Below are positions 8,052 to 16,464 of a stretch of 64,000 nucleotides of DNA, one piece after another. A model generated the notes under the pieces. That model made no database searches. It was not told the origin of the DNA and saw only the letters and a program-made list of their open reading frames with translations. Within the stretch, counting starts at the first letter, position 1. Every line of letters starts with the position of its first letter. The DNA comes from Amycolatopsis dendrobii. Its GTDB lineage: Bacteria; Actinomycetota; Actinomycetes; Mycobacteriales; Pseudonocardiaceae. Location: contig NZ_JACGZW010000002.1 of NCBI RefSeq assembly GCF_014145675.1, positions 682,001 through 746,000 of the forward strand. The letters run 5' to 3'. A program made the position numbers and the translations under genes.

Positions 8052-9359
8052 ATGCCGGAAGACACCACGAGCTGGTCCTTCGAGACCAAGCAGATCCACG
8101 CGGGGGCGGCGCCCGATCCGGCGACCGGCGCCCGCGCGACGCCGATCTACCAGACCACGTCGTACGTCTTCCGCGACACGCAGCACGGGGCGGATCTGTT
8201 CAGCCTCGCCGAGCCCGGCCACATCTACACGCGCATCAACAACCCGACCCAGGACGTCCTGGAGCAGCGCGTCGCCACTCTCGAAGGCGGCGTCGCCGGC
8301 CTCGCGTTCGCGTCCGGTTCGGCGGCGGTCACCGCGGCGATCCTGACCCTGGCCAACGCGGGCGACCACTTCGTCACCAGCCCCTCGCTGTACGGCGGCA
8401 CCTACAACCTCTTCCACTACACGCTGCCGAAGCTCGGCATCGAGGTCACCTTCATCGACGACCAGGACGACGCGGAGCAGTGGCGGGCCGCGGTCCGGCC
8501 GAACACCAAGCTGTTCTTCGCCGAGACGCTGGCCAACCCGAGCAGCGCCGTCCTCGACATCCGCAAGGTCGCCGACGTCGCGCACGAGGCCGGGGTCCCG
8601 CTGGTCGTGGACAACACCGTGCCCACGCCGTACCTCGTCCGCCCGATCGAGCACGGCGCCGACATCGTCGTGCACTCGGCGACGAAGTACCTCGGCGGCC
8701 ACGGCACGACGGTCGCCGGCGTGCTGGTCGACGGCGGCACGTTCGACTTCGGCAAGGACCCGTCCCGGTTCCCGGGCTTCAACGAGCCCGACCCGAGCTA
8801 CCACGGTCTCAAGTACTGGGAGGCGCTCGGCCCTGGCGCGTTCGCGGCCAAGGCGCGCGTGCAGATCCTGCGCGACACCGGCGCGGCGATCGCTCCGCTG
8901 AACAGCTTCCTCATCTTGCAGGGCATCGAGACGCTGTCGCTGCGCGTGGAGCGGCACTCCGCGAACGCGCAGGCGCTCGCGGAATGGCTGGAAGAGCGCG
9001 ACGAGGTCGAGAAGGTCTACTACGCGGGCCTGCCGTCGAGCCCGTACCACGCGGCGGCGCAGAAGTACCTGCCGCGCGGCGTCGGCGCGGTGCTGTCGTT
9101 CGAGCTGCGCGGCGGCGTCGAGGCGGGCCGGAAGTTCGTCGACGGCACCGAACTGCACAGCCAGCTGGTGAACCTCGGCGACGTGCGCAGCCTGATCGTG
9201 CACCCGGCTTCGACCACGCACAGCCAGCTCGGCCCCGAGGAACAGGTCGCCGCGGGCGTCACGCCGGGCCTCGTGCGGCTCGCCGTCGGACTGGAAGGAA
9301 TCGAGGACCTGAAGGCCGACCTCGAGGCGGGCTTCCGCGCCGCCAAGGCGGCACTGTGA
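8052..9359 (+). CDS. metY: O-acetylhomoserine sulfhydrylase
   Basis: A 435-residue PLP enzyme of the Cys/Met metabolism family that makes homocysteine from O-acetylhomoserine and sulfide (it may also use O-acetylserine). The opening [10 protein letters not shown], the [17 protein letters not shown] segment and the phosphate-binding FASGSAA motif are typical of MetY. The PLP Schiff-base lysine is Lys212 in [11 protein letters not shown]. The length fits MetY (about 430) rather than the shorter MetB/MetC (about 385). GGAGCGAG precedes ATG 8052. It overlaps metXA through GTGA, forming the standard two-gene operon in which MetXA supplies the substrate. Confidence 0.95.
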   Translation: MPEDTTSWSFETKQIHAGAAPDPATGARATPIYQTTSYVFRDTQHGADLFSLAEPGHIYTRINNPTQDVLEQRVATLEGGVAGLAFASGSAAVTAAILTLANAGDHFVTSPSLYGGTYNLFHYTLPKLGIEVTFIDDQDDAEQWRAAVRPNTKLFFAETLANPSSAVLDIRKVADVAHEAGVPLVVDNTVPTPYLVRPIEHGADIVVHSATKYLGGHGTTVAGVLVDGGTFDFGKDPSRFPGFNEPDPSYHGLKYWEALGPGAFAAKARVQILRDTGAAIAPLNSFLILQGIETLSLRVERHSANAQALAEWLEERDEVEKVYYAGLPSSPYHAAAQKYLPRGVGAVLSFELRGGVEAGRKFVDGTELHSQLVNLGDVRSLIVHPASTTHSQLGPEEQVAAGVTPGLVRLAVGLEGIEDLKADLEAGFRAAKAAL

Positions 9360-10483
9360 CGGATCCCGGCGCGAGTCTTCCGCCCGTCACCGGCGCGTGG
9401 CGGGCGGGCGACCCACCCGGCAGACGGCAGTGGTTCACCGGCCCCGGCGCACTCGCGCTGGAGGCCGGTGCCACCCTGCCCGGCTACACCCTCGCGTACG
9501 AAACGTGGGGAACGCTCAACTCCGACGGATCCAACGCGGTCCTCGTCGAGCACGCTCTCACCGGCGACAGCCATGTCGTCGGCCCCGCTGAACCCGGGCA
9601 TCCGAGTCCCGGATGGTGGGACGGACTGATCGGTCCCGGCAAGGCTTTCGACACCGGCGAACTGTTCGTCGTCGCCCCTAACGTGCTCGGTGGCTGTCAG
9701 GGGTCGACAGGCCCGTCCTCGCCCGCTCCGGACGGCAAGGCGTGGGGCAGCCGATTCCCGGCTTTGACCGTCCGTGATCAGGTCAATGCCGAAGCGGAGC
9801 TTTCGGACGCACTCGGCATCGAACGCTGGGCCGCCGTCGCAGGCGGCTCGATGGGCGGGATGCGCGCTCTCGAATGGGCGGTAAGTCAACCCGATCGGGT
9901 CGCCTCGGCGCTCGTTCTCGCCTCGACCGCGCGTGCGTCCGCCGAGCAAATCGCCTGGGCGGCCCCGCAACTGCACGCGATCCGAGGCGACCAGGCCTGG
10001 CACGGCGGCGACTACTACACCGCGGCCGAAGGCCCGCACCGCGGACTGGGCGTGGCCCGGCGGATCGCGCACGTCACCTATCGCTGCGAACCCGAACTGG
10101 AGACGCGTTTCGGGAACCGTCCGCAGCAGGACGAGGATCCGCTGGCCGGCGGCCGGTTCGCGGTCGAGTCCTATCTGGACCATCACGCGGACAAGCTCGC
10201 CCACCGGTTCGACGCGGGTTCCTACGTGGTGCTCACCGAATCGATGAACACCCACGACGTCGGCCGGGGCCGAGGCGGGGTAGCCGCTGCGCTGGGCCGG
10301 GTCACCGCGCGCACCGTGGTCGCCGCGGTGGACAGCGACCGGCTCTACCCGCCGTACCAATCACACGAGATCGCGGCGGGAGCCGGCGGCGAGGCCACGG
10401 TGCTGACTTCACCGTACGGCCACGATTCGTTCCTGATCGAGACCGAGCAGATCGCCGCGCTGGTCAAGACTCTGCTTGGCTGA
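9356..10483 (+). CDS. metXA: Homoserine O-acetyltransferase
   Basis: A 375-residue alpha/beta hydrolase-fold acyltransferase that acetylates homoserine with acetyl-CoA, the first committed step to methionine. The nucleophile is Ser165 in AGGSMGGMRALEW. The Asp of the triad lies in VDSDRLYPPYQ and the His in PYGHDSFLIE near the C-terminus. The family signature LVEHALTGDSH is near residue 60. GTG 9356 overlaps the metY stop, which implies coupled translation. A strong hairpin follows the stop. The sequence cannot exclude succinyl-CoA use, but the actinobacterial context and pairing with MetY favour acetyl-CoA. Confidence 0.95.
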   Translation: MTDPGASLPPVTGAWRAGDPPGRRQWFTGPGALALEAGATLPGYTLAYETWGTLNSDGSNAVLVEHALTGDSHVVGPAEPGHPSPGWWDGLIGPGKAFDTGELFVVAPNVLGGCQGSTGPSSPAPDGKAWGSRFPALTVRDQVNAEAELSDALGIERWAAVAGGSMGGMRALEWAVSQPDRVASALVLASTARASAEQIAWAAPQLHAIRGDQAWHGGDYYTAAEGPHRGLGVARRIAHVTYRCEPELETRFGNRPQQDEDPLAGGRFAVESYLDHHADKLAHRFDAGSYVVLTESMNTHDVGRGRGGVAAALGRVTARTVVAAVDSDRLYPPYQSHEIAAGAGGEATVLTSPYGHDSFLIETEQIAALVKTLLG

Positions 10484-10490
10484 GAACGCG

Positions 10491-10528
10491 GTGAAGGCCG
10501 CCTCGAGCCAACTCGAGGCGGCCTTCAC
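10491..10528. terminator. Bidirectional terminator between metXA and the lipase gene
   Basis: A perfect 17-bp inverted repeat (10491-10507 with 10512-10528) and a CCAA loop lie in the 61-base gap between convergent genes. It can serve both strands. Confidence 0.85.
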
Positions 10529-10544
10529 GCGTTTCTGCGAAACG

Positions 10545-11357
10545 TCAGCCGATCGCGGAGGTCAGCGGCGAGTAGTAGCCGCCCCGCTGCCCGGCCGCAG
10601 TCGGGTGGTACGACTCGTCCACCGGCCACGTCAAGCTGTGCAGGTAGTCGCTCGCCGACGAGCAGATGTTGTGCCCGACGAACGCCGACCGGACGTCCAC
10701 GAACTTCCCGCCCGCGGCGGAAACCCGGGACGAAATCACCGAAGCGAGCGTGTCCGCCCCGGAGTTGATCGCCGACCGCTTCGTGTCGCTCAGCCCGACA
10801 CTGCACGAACCCGGCACGGTGTAGAAGCGCGGGTAGGACAAAACGACCAGCGAAGCCCCGGGAGCCTTGCTCTTGGCCGCCGAGTACACCTTGTCCAGCA
10901 GCCCGGGCAGGGTGTTCTGGACGTAGGTCTTGGCGGTGTTGACCCGGTCCACGCAGGTCTGGTCGCTGCCGAGCGTGCACGTCTTGATCACGTCGGTGAA
11001 CCCGGCGTCGTTGCCGCCCACGGTGAGCGTGATCAAGGTGGCGTTGGACGGCATCGAGCCGATCTGGTTCAGCACGTCGCCGGTCTTCGCGCCCGAGCAG
11101 GCGAGGAAGGTGAAATTGGTGCCGGAGTGGGCGTTGGCCCACAGCTGGCCGTACGCGTTGGCACTGCGTTTGCAGCTGCCGGAATCACCGTAGCTCCCGG
11201 CGCCCACTCCGGAGGAGTAGGAGTCGCCGAGCGCGACGTAGTTTTGCGACGCAGCGCTCGCACCGGTGGCGAAGCCGAGCGAGGCAGCGAGAGCGACCCC
11301 CAGGGCCGCGCACATCCGAAGGATGCGTCGTGATGGTTGACGGGTGTTTGCAGCCAT
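10545..11357 (-). CDS. Secreted SGNH/GDSL-family lipase or esterase
   Basis: A 270-residue exported hydrolase. The N-terminus has a twin-arginine-like SRRILRM start, a hydrophobic core and an ASA cleavage site after about residue 35. The mature protein opens with NYVALGDSYSSGVG: Ser46 in GDSYSSG is the SGNH nucleophile. GGND (block III) and DESYHP with the C-terminal Asp/His complete the catalytic set. Six cysteines fit three disulfides, as in the Streptomyces coelicolor and S. rimosus extracellular lipases. The ribosome site GGAG precedes ATG 11357. It likely hydrolyses acyl esters outside the cell. A 14-bp palindrome sits upstream. Confidence 0.92.
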   Translation of the reverse strand: MAANTRQPSRRILRMCAALGVALAASLGFATGASAASQNYVALGDSYSSGVGAGSYGDSGSCKRSANAYGQLWANAHSGTNFTFLACSGAKTGDVLNQIGSMPSNATLITLTVGGNDAGFTDVIKTCTLGSDQTCVDRVNTAKTYVQNTLPGLLDKVYSAAKSKAPGASLVVLSYPRFYTVPGSCSVGLSDTKRSAINSGADTLASVISSRVSAAGGKFVDVRSAFVGHNICSSASDYLHSLTWPVDESYHPTAAGQRGGYYSPLTSAIG

Positions 11358-11386
11358 AGGTCACTCCTGTCGTGACAGCTTGACGC

Positions 11387-11400
11387 GGTAAAGCTTTACC
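11387..11400. promoter_or_regulatory. Palindrome GGTAAAGCTTTACC upstream of the lipase gene
   Basis: A perfect 14-bp palindrome 30 bases upstream of the lipase start, in its 5' region. Its position suits an operator. The regulator is unknown, and the divergent TetR gene appears to use a different motif. Confidence 0.4.
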
Positions 11401-11473
11401 AGGTGCAATCCCCACGAGACACCCCTGAAATCCGGGTGCGTCCACTTGGCTCAAGCAGGAAGTAGGACCGGAA

Positions 11474-11489
11474 GTTAGCGCTCGCTAAC
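11474..11489. promoter_or_regulatory. TetR operator, copy 1 (GTTAGCGCTCGCTAAC)
   Basis: A 16-bp site with arms GTTAGCG and CGCTAAC, lying over the -35 region of the TetR gene. Two closely related sites precede the carboxylase operon at 12784 and 12812. The shared motif suggests autoregulation and control of that operon by the same repressor. Confidence 0.65.
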
Positions 11490-11510
11490 CACGGGACCTA
11501 CTATGTGCGG

Positions 11511-12101
11511 ATGCCGGCGAATTCCCTCCCACTGGTGAACGGCGCGAAGCCGAACAGACGGGAACAGATCCTCTCCGCCGCCGCCGAGCTGTTCGCCCAC
11601 CACGGTTTCCACGGCGTCGGCATCGACGACATCGGCGCGGCCGTCGGCATCTCCGGTCCCGCGCTGTACCGGCATTTCCGCAGCAAGGACGCGATTCTCG
11701 GGGAAATGCTGAACTCGATCAGCCACTTCCTGCTCGAAGGCGGCACCGCGCGCGCCGCGGCGGGCGGCACGCCGGACGAGCTGCTGGCCGCGCTCGTGCG
11801 GTTCCACGTCGACTTCGCCCTCGACCATCCGGCGCTCATCACCGTGCAGGAGCGCAATCTCGCGAATCTCACCGACGGTGACCGGAAACAGGTGCGCGCG
11901 CTCCAGCGGCAGTACGTCGAGGTGTGGGTGCGGGCGATTCGCGAAGCTGTGCCCGGCCTCGGCGAACGCCAGGCGCGGTCGGCGGCACACGCCGTGTTCG
12001 GCCTGATCAACTCGACGCCCTACAACCGCCATCTCGGTGACGGAGCGCTCGCCGATCTGCTGTGCCGGCTCGCGCTGGGCGCCCTTTCCGCGGCGGGCTG
12101 A
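11511..12101 (+). CDS. TetR-family repressor of the branched-chain acyl-CoA operon (inferred)
   Basis: A 196-residue TetR/AcrR regulator. The N-terminal DNA-binding domain covers about residues 16-60 (REQILSAAAELFAHHGFHGVGIDDIGAAVGISGPALYRHFRSKD, shown here only as its outline); the rest is the helical ligand-binding domain. I chose ATG 11511: a -10 hexamer TACTAT at 11499-11504 places the transcription start on this codon, so the mRNA is probably leaderless; GTG 11505 is an alternative. The operator at 11474-11489 overlaps the promoter, and two similar sites control the carboxylase gene at 12844. By analogy with LiuR/AccR-type regulators it may respond to branched-chain or unsaturated acyl-CoAs; this is inference. 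Confidence 0.87.
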   Translation: MPANSLPLVNGAKPNRREQILSAAAELFAHHGFHGVGIDDIGAAVGISGPALYRHFRSKDAILGEMLNSISHFLLEGGTARAAAGGTPDELLAALVRFHVDFALDHPALITVQERNLANLTDGDRKQVRALQRQYVEVWVRAIREAVPGLGERQARSAAHAVFGLINSTPYNRHLGDGALADLLCRLALGALSAAG

Positions 12102-12153
12102 GCCCGCGATCCGGGGTATCCCGCCGACCGCCGGTCTGGTGTTTGATAGGCAC

Positions 12154-12651
12154 GTGACCGCGGACCGGAGCGAGGGCGAGCAGCGGCTCGTCGAGAAGGC
12201 ACAGCGCGCGCTCGTCGCCATCAGCCTTGGCGAGGACACGGAGGCGCTGGAAGAGGTCACGCCCTCGTCGCAGGAGCCGGGCGAACGCGACGAGGAAACC
12301 AAAGAGCTGATGCTGCTGCTCTTCGGCGAGTGCAGCGCCATGGTGTCCACCCTCGGTGACGGCGGCACCGCGCCGGTCAAGGTGCAGGTGTTCGACGAGG
12401 CGGGCGAAGAGGTTTCGATCGACCAGGCCGACCCGCCGGTCCGCACCGCCGTCCGCACGCTGCTCGCCGAGGTGCACGGCAACACCGCCGCCGCGCGCGA
12501 ACAGGTCGAGATCGCGTTGGCGAGCGCCGCGCCGAACGAGGTCGACAGCCTCTTGCTGCAGGCACTGCGCTGGACGATCCGGCTGTCGGTCGAATGCCTC
12601 GAACGAGATCTGCCGGTGGCCGGCTGGATCTCCGACGCCGTCGCGGGCTGA
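12154..12651 (+). CDS. Hypothetical acidic helical protein
   Basis: A 165-residue protein that I do not recognise. It starts at GTG 12154, 52 bases after the TetR stop, and is rich in Glu, Ala and Leu. It is predicted to be mostly helical, with no signal peptide, membrane segment or catalytic motif. A run ALVAISLGEDTEALEEV near residues 18-35 and a Leu/Ala-rich C-terminal half (LLAEVHGNTAAAREQVEIAL) suggest a small cytosolic bundle. Codon use matches the neighbours and the frame shows strong third-position G/C. It sits between the regulator and the carboxylase operon, and the operators lie downstream of it, so it may ride on the TetR transcript. Confidence 0.65.
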   Translation: MTADRSEGEQRLVEKAQRALVAISLGEDTEALEEVTPSSQEPGERDEETKELMLLLFGECSAMVSTLGDGGTAPVKVQVFDEAGEEVSIDQADPPVRTAVRTLLAEVHGNTAAAREQVEIALASAAPNEVDSLLLQALRWTIRLSVECLERDLPVAGWISDAVAG

Positions 12652-12677
12652 CTGTCTCGCCTCACCCGCCCGTGTCC

Positions 12678-12758
12678 GCCCCAATGTGGCATTGGGTGCA
12701 TCTGACGCACCCAATGTGGCGTTCGGTGCGTCGCATGCACCCAATGCCACATTGGGGC
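12678..12758. repeat. 24-bp perfect inverted repeat with an inner third copy
   Basis: The arms 12678-12701 and 12735-12758 are exact reverse complements over 24 bases and contain the palindromic unit CACCCAATGCCACATTGGGG-like sequence. The loop carries a diverged third unit (CCAATGTGGCGTTCGG) flanked by its own 7-bp stem GACGCAC/GTGCGTC (12704-12710 with 12726-12732). It resembles a scattered palindromic (REP-like) element. It lies directly after the hypothetical gene and could end that transcript. Confidence 0.8.
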
Positions 12759-12783
12759 GCTTCGCGTGGGACTGGACACGGCG

Positions 12784-12827
12784 GTTAACGAGCACTAACA
12801 TCTCCGGCGGAGTTAACGACCGCTAAC
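12784..12827. promoter_or_regulatory. Two TetR operators upstream of the carboxylase operon
   Basis: GTTAACGAGCACTAAC (12784-12799) and GTTAACGACCGCTAAC (12812-12827) share the consensus GTTARCGNNCRCTAAC with the site at 11474. Their centres are 28 bp apart and they end 16 bases before the ATG, so bound repressor would block the promoter. The regulator is most likely the TetR protein encoded at 11511. Confidence 0.65.
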
Positions 12828-12843
12828 GTCTCGACGGAGAGCC

Positions 12844-14457
12844 ATGGACACGCCGGTACTGCGCAGTTCCGCGGATCCGAACAGCGACACCTTCACCCGC
12901 AGCGTCACTTCGCACGGAGAATTGGTCGAGGATCTGCACAAGCGGCTCGCCGCCGCCCGGCTCGGCGGGCCGGAGAAGTCGCGCGCCCGCCATGTGGAAC
13001 GCGGCAAGCTGTTGCCGCGCGACCGGGTGGACACGCTGCTGGACCCGGGATCCCCGTTCCTGGAGCTTTCCCCGCTCGCGGCGACCGGGCTGTACGACGA
13101 CGAGGCCCCGTCCGCGGGCATCATCACCGGGATCGGGCGCGTGTCCGGCCGCGAATGCGTGATCGTCGCCAACGACGCCACGGTCAAGGGCGGCACCTAC
13201 TACCCGATGACGGTGAAGAAGCACCTGCGGGCGCAAGAAGTCGCACTGCACAACAACTTGCCGTGCATTTACCTGGTCGACTCGGGCGGCGCCTTCCTGC
13301 CGCGCCAGGACGAGGTCTTCCCGGACCGCGAGCACTTCGGCCGGATCTTCTACAACCAGGCCACCATGTCCGCGCGCGGCATTCCGCAGATCGCCGCGGT
13401 GCTCGGCTCGTGCACCGCGGGCGGCGCGTACGTCCCGGCGATGAGCGACGAAGCGGTCATCGTGCGCAATCAGGGCACCATTTTCCTCGGCGGCCCGCCG
13501 CTGGTGAAGGCCGCGACCGGCGAGGTCGTCACGGCCGAGGAGCTGGGCGGCGGCGACGTGCACGCGCGCCAGTCCGGCGTCACCGACCACCTCGCGGACG
13601 ACGACGCGCACGCGCTGCGCATCGTCCGCGACATCGTCTCGACGCTCGGCCCGCGCACGCCGCGGCCGTGGGACGTCAAGGCGATCGAGCCGCCCGCGGC
13701 GGACGAACGCGAGCTGTACGGCGTGGTGCCCACGGATTCGCGCACCCCGTACGACGTGCGCGAGGTCATCGCCCGCGTCGTCGACGGCAGCCGGTTCGCG
13801 GAGTTCAAAAAGGAATACGGCTCGACGCTGGTCACCGGATTCGCGCACATCCACGGCCATCCGGTCGGCATCATCGCGAACAACGGCGTGCTGTTCGCCG
13901 AGTCCGCGATGAAGGGCGCGCACTTCATCGAACTGTGCGACCGGCGTTCGATCCCGTTGGTGTTCCTGCAGAACATCACCGGCTTCATGGTCGGCCGTGC
14001 GTACGAGGCGGGCGGCATCGCCAAGCACGGCGCGAAAATGGTCACCGCGGTGGCCTGCGCGCGGGTGCCGAAGTTCACCGTGATCATCGGCGGCTCCTTC
14101 GGCGCGGGCAACTACTCCATGTGCGGTCGCGCGTATTCGCCGCGGTTCCTGTGGATGTGGCCGAACGCGCGGATTTCCGTGATGGGCGGCGAACAGGCGG
14201 CCTCGGTGCTGTCGACGGTGCGCCGCGACGCGATCGAGGGCCGCGGCGGCGAATGGTCCACAGAGGACGAAGAAACCTTCAAGGACCCGATCCGCGAACA
14301 GTACGAGGAACAGGGCAGCCCGTACTACTCCACCGCGCGGCTGTGGGACGACGGCGTGATCGACCCGGCGGACACCCGCACGGTGCTCGGGCTCGCGCTT
14401 TCGGCCGCGGCCAACGCTCCCTTGCCCGAGGTCAACTACGGCGTCTTCCGGATGTGA
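12844..14457 (+). CDS. Acyl-CoA carboxylase, carboxyltransferase (beta) subunit
   Basis: A 537-residue biotin-dependent carboxyltransferase, most like 3-methylcrotonoyl-CoA carboxylase beta (AccD1 of mycobacteria). It has two crotonase-fold halves. The N half has the oxyanion/acyl-CoA motif [16 protein letters not shown], and the C half has [20 protein letters not shown], which is typical of the methylcrotonoyl-CoA group. It transfers CO2 from carboxybiotin to the acyl-CoA. GGAG precedes ATG 12844. Six bases separate it from the biotin-carrying subunit, and an acyl-CoA dehydrogenase follows, the usual leucine-degradation order. Specificity for methylcrotonoyl- rather than geranoyl- or propionyl-CoA is inferred from this context. 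Confidence 0.92.
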   Translation: MDTPVLRSSADPNSDTFTRSVTSHGELVEDLHKRLAAARLGGPEKSRARHVERGKLLPRDRVDTLLDPGSPFLELSPLAATGLYDDEAPSAGIITGIGRVSGRECVIVANDATVKGGTYYPMTVKKHLRAQEVALHNNLPCIYLVDSGGAFLPRQDEVFPDREHFGRIFYNQATMSARGIPQIAAVLGSCTAGGAYVPAMSDEAVIVRNQGTIFLGGPPLVKAATGEVVTAEELGGGDVHARQSGVTDHLADDDAHALRIVRDIVSTLGPRTPRPWDVKAIEPPAADERELYGVVPTDSRTPYDVREVIARVVDGSRFAEFKKEYGSTLVTGFAHIHGHPVGIIANNGVLFAESAMKGAHFIELCDRRSIPLVFLQNITGFMVGRAYEAGGIAKHGAKMVTAVACARVPKFTVIIGGSFGAGNYSMCGRAYSPRFLWMWPNARISVMGGEQAASVLSTVRRDAIEGRGGEWSTEDEETFKDPIREQYEEQGSPYYSTARLWDDGVIDPADTRTVLGLALSAAANAPLPEVNYGVFRM

Positions 14458-14463
14458 TAGGGC

Positions 14464-16464
14464 ATGTTCGAGGGTTCTCTGTTCAACACTGTTCTGGTCG
14501 CCAACCGCGGGGAGATCGCGGTTCGCGTAATCCGGTCGCTGCGTGCGCTCGGGATTCGTTCGGTCGCGGTGTACAGCGACGCGGATGCCGACGCCCGGCA
14601 TGTCCGCGAGGCCGACACCGCGGTGCGCCTCGGCCCGGCCGAAGCGGCGAAGAGCTACCTGTCGATCCCGGCGATCGTCGCCGCGGCAAAGGAAACCGGC
14701 GCACAGGCGGTGCACCCGGGGTATGGCTTCCTCGCCGAGAACACCGCGTTCGCGCGGGCTTGCGCGGAGGCCGGGCTGGTGTTCATCGGCCCGCCGCCGG
14801 AAGCGATCGACAAGATGGGCGACAAGATCCGGGCGAAGGCCACGGTGTCCGCGGCCGGGGTCCCGGTCGTGCCCGGTGCGTCCGATGTGGACATTCCGGA
14901 GGGCGGGTTCGCCGAAGCCGCCGCGAAGGTCGGCTATCCGCTGCTGCTGAAGCCGTCCGCGGGCGGTGGCGGCAAGGGCATGCGCCTGGTGCACCAAGAG
15001 TCCGAGCTGGACGCTGCGGTCGAGTCCGCGCGCCGGGAAGCGAAGAGTTCGTTCGGCGACGACACGCTGCTGATGGAGCGGTTCGTCACCACGCCGCGGC
15101 ACATCGAGATCCAGGTGCTGGCCGACACCCACGGCACTGTGCTGCACCTCGGCGAACGCGAGTGCAGTCTGCAGCGGCGGCACCAGAAGATCATCGAGGA
15201 AGCGCCGTCGGTGCTGCTGGACGAGGCGACCCGGGCGAAAATGGGCGCGGCGGCCGCGGAAGCCGCGCGGTCGGTCGGCTACGTCGGCGCGGGCACGGTC
15301 GAGTTCATCATGTCCGCGCACAATCCGGACGAGTTCTTCTTCATGGAGATGAACACCCGGCTGCAGGTCGAGCACCCGGTCACGGAAATGGTGACCGGCC
15401 TCGACCTGGTGTCCTGGCAGGTGCGGGTGGCGGCAGGGGAGCCACTCGGACTGACGCAGGAGGACGTGCGCCTCGACGGGCACGCGGTCGAAGCCCGCGT
15501 CTACGCCGAGGATCCGGCGCGCGGGTTCATCCCGACCGGCGGCACGGTGCTGGCCGTGCACGAGCCCTCCGGCGACGGCGTACGGGTGGACTCGTGGATG
15601 TCGGTCGGCGCGGTGGTCGGCTCGAACTACGACCCGATGCTGGCGAAGGTCATCGCGCACGGCCCGGACCGCGCGTCGGCGCTGCAGAAACTGGACCGCG
15701 CGCTGGCCGACACCGCGCTGCTCGGCCTCGGCACGAACATCGACTTCCTGCGCGGCCTGCTCGCCGACGAGGACGTCCGCGCCGGAAAGCTGGACACCGA
15801 ACTGGTCGACCGGCGACTGTCCGAATTGATCTCCTCGGAAGTACCGGCCGGGTTCTTCGTCGCCGCGGCCATGGACCGGCTGATCTCGCTGCAGCCGACC
15901 GGCACGGTCGTGGACCCGTGGGACATCCCGAGCGGATGGCGGCTCAGCGGTCCCGGCGGCATCACTTTCCGTTTGCGGACTGGGGAAAACCAGGCCGTGG
16001 TGCGGGTCGAGGGCACGCCGTCGGACGCTTCGGTGCAGGTGGACGACGCCGAGCCGGTTCGCGTTTCCGCCCGTCGCGAGGGCGACCTGCTTGAGGTGCG
16101 CCGGGCGAACGGCGTGGAGCGGTACCGCTGCGCGGACGGTCCACAACGGACAGTGTGGCTCGCCCGCGAAGGCAAGTCGTTCGCGTTCGCCGACCAGGAA
16201 TTCACGTTGTCCTCGCGCGGCGAGGCGGCGGGCGCCGGTCCGGTGAAGAGCCCGATGCCGGGAACGGTGCTGGTGGTGAAGGCCGCCGAAGGCGACGTGG
16301 TGAGCGCGGGGACGCCGCTGCTGGTCGTCGAGGCGATGAAGATGGAGCACACCGTGACCGCGCCGATCGACGGTGTGGTGACTGAGCTTTCGGTGCGGGT
16401 CGGCCAGCAGGTCGCGCTCGACGAGACGCTGGCCGTGGTGAGCGCGGCGGAGGAGAAGCAGTGA
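14464..16464 (+). CDS. Acyl-CoA carboxylase alpha subunit (biotin carboxylase + BCCP)
   Basis: A 666-residue fused biotin carboxylase and biotin carrier, AccA1-like. The N-terminus LVANRGEIAVRVIRS is the biotin carboxylase start. The ATP-grasp glycine loop KPSAGGGGKGM lies near residue 160, and the catalytic EMNTRLQVEHPVTEM segment near 297. The C-terminal biotinyl domain carries VEAMKMEH with Lys626 as the biotin site. It carboxylates biotin with bicarbonate and ATP for the partner beta subunit just upstream. It overlaps the acyl-CoA dehydrogenase by GTGA. The ribosome site is weak (GATAGGGC), so translation may depend on the upstream gene. Confidence 0.94.
   Translation: MFEGSLFNTVLVANRGEIAVRVIRSLRALGIRSVAVYSDADADARHVREADTAVRLGPAEAAKSYLSIPAIVAAAKETGAQAVHPGYGFLAENTAFARACAEAGLVFIGPPPEAIDKMGDKIRAKATVSAAGVPVVPGASDVDIPEGGFAEAAAKVGYPLLLKPSAGGGGKGMRLVHQESELDAAVESARREAKSSFGDDTLLMERFVTTPRHIEIQVLADTHGTVLHLGERECSLQRRHQKIIEEAPSVLLDEATRAKMGAAAAEAARSVGYVGAGTVEFIMSAHNPDEFFFMEMNTRLQVEHPVTEMVTGLDLVSWQVRVAAGEPLGLTQEDVRLDGHAVEARVYAEDPARGFIPTGGTVLAVHEPSGDGVRVDSWMSVGAVVGSNYDPMLAKVIAHGPDRASALQKLDRALADTALLGLGTNIDFLRGLLADEDVRAGKLDTELVDRRLSELISSEVPAGFFVAAAMDRLISLQPTGTVVDPWDIPSGWRLSGPGGITFRLRTGENQAVVRVEGTPSDASVQVDDAEPVRVSARREGDLLEVRRANGVERYRCADGPQRTVWLAREGKSFAFADQEFTLSSRGEAAGAGPVKSPMPGTVLVVKAAEGDVVSAGTPLLVVEAMKMEHTVTAPIDGVVTELSVRVGQQVALDETLAVVSAAEEKQ

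Noticed and set aside
12678..12758. Repeats considered as a CRISPR array
   Set aside because: Only three units, in inverted order, with no equal-length spacers and no cas genes.
12823..16350. Very long minus-strand open frame (about 1175 codons) opposite the carboxylase genes
   Set aside because: It is the shadow of strongly G/C-biased genes on the other strand; the product is Arg/His-rich with no domain, and the plus-strand genes are unmistakable.
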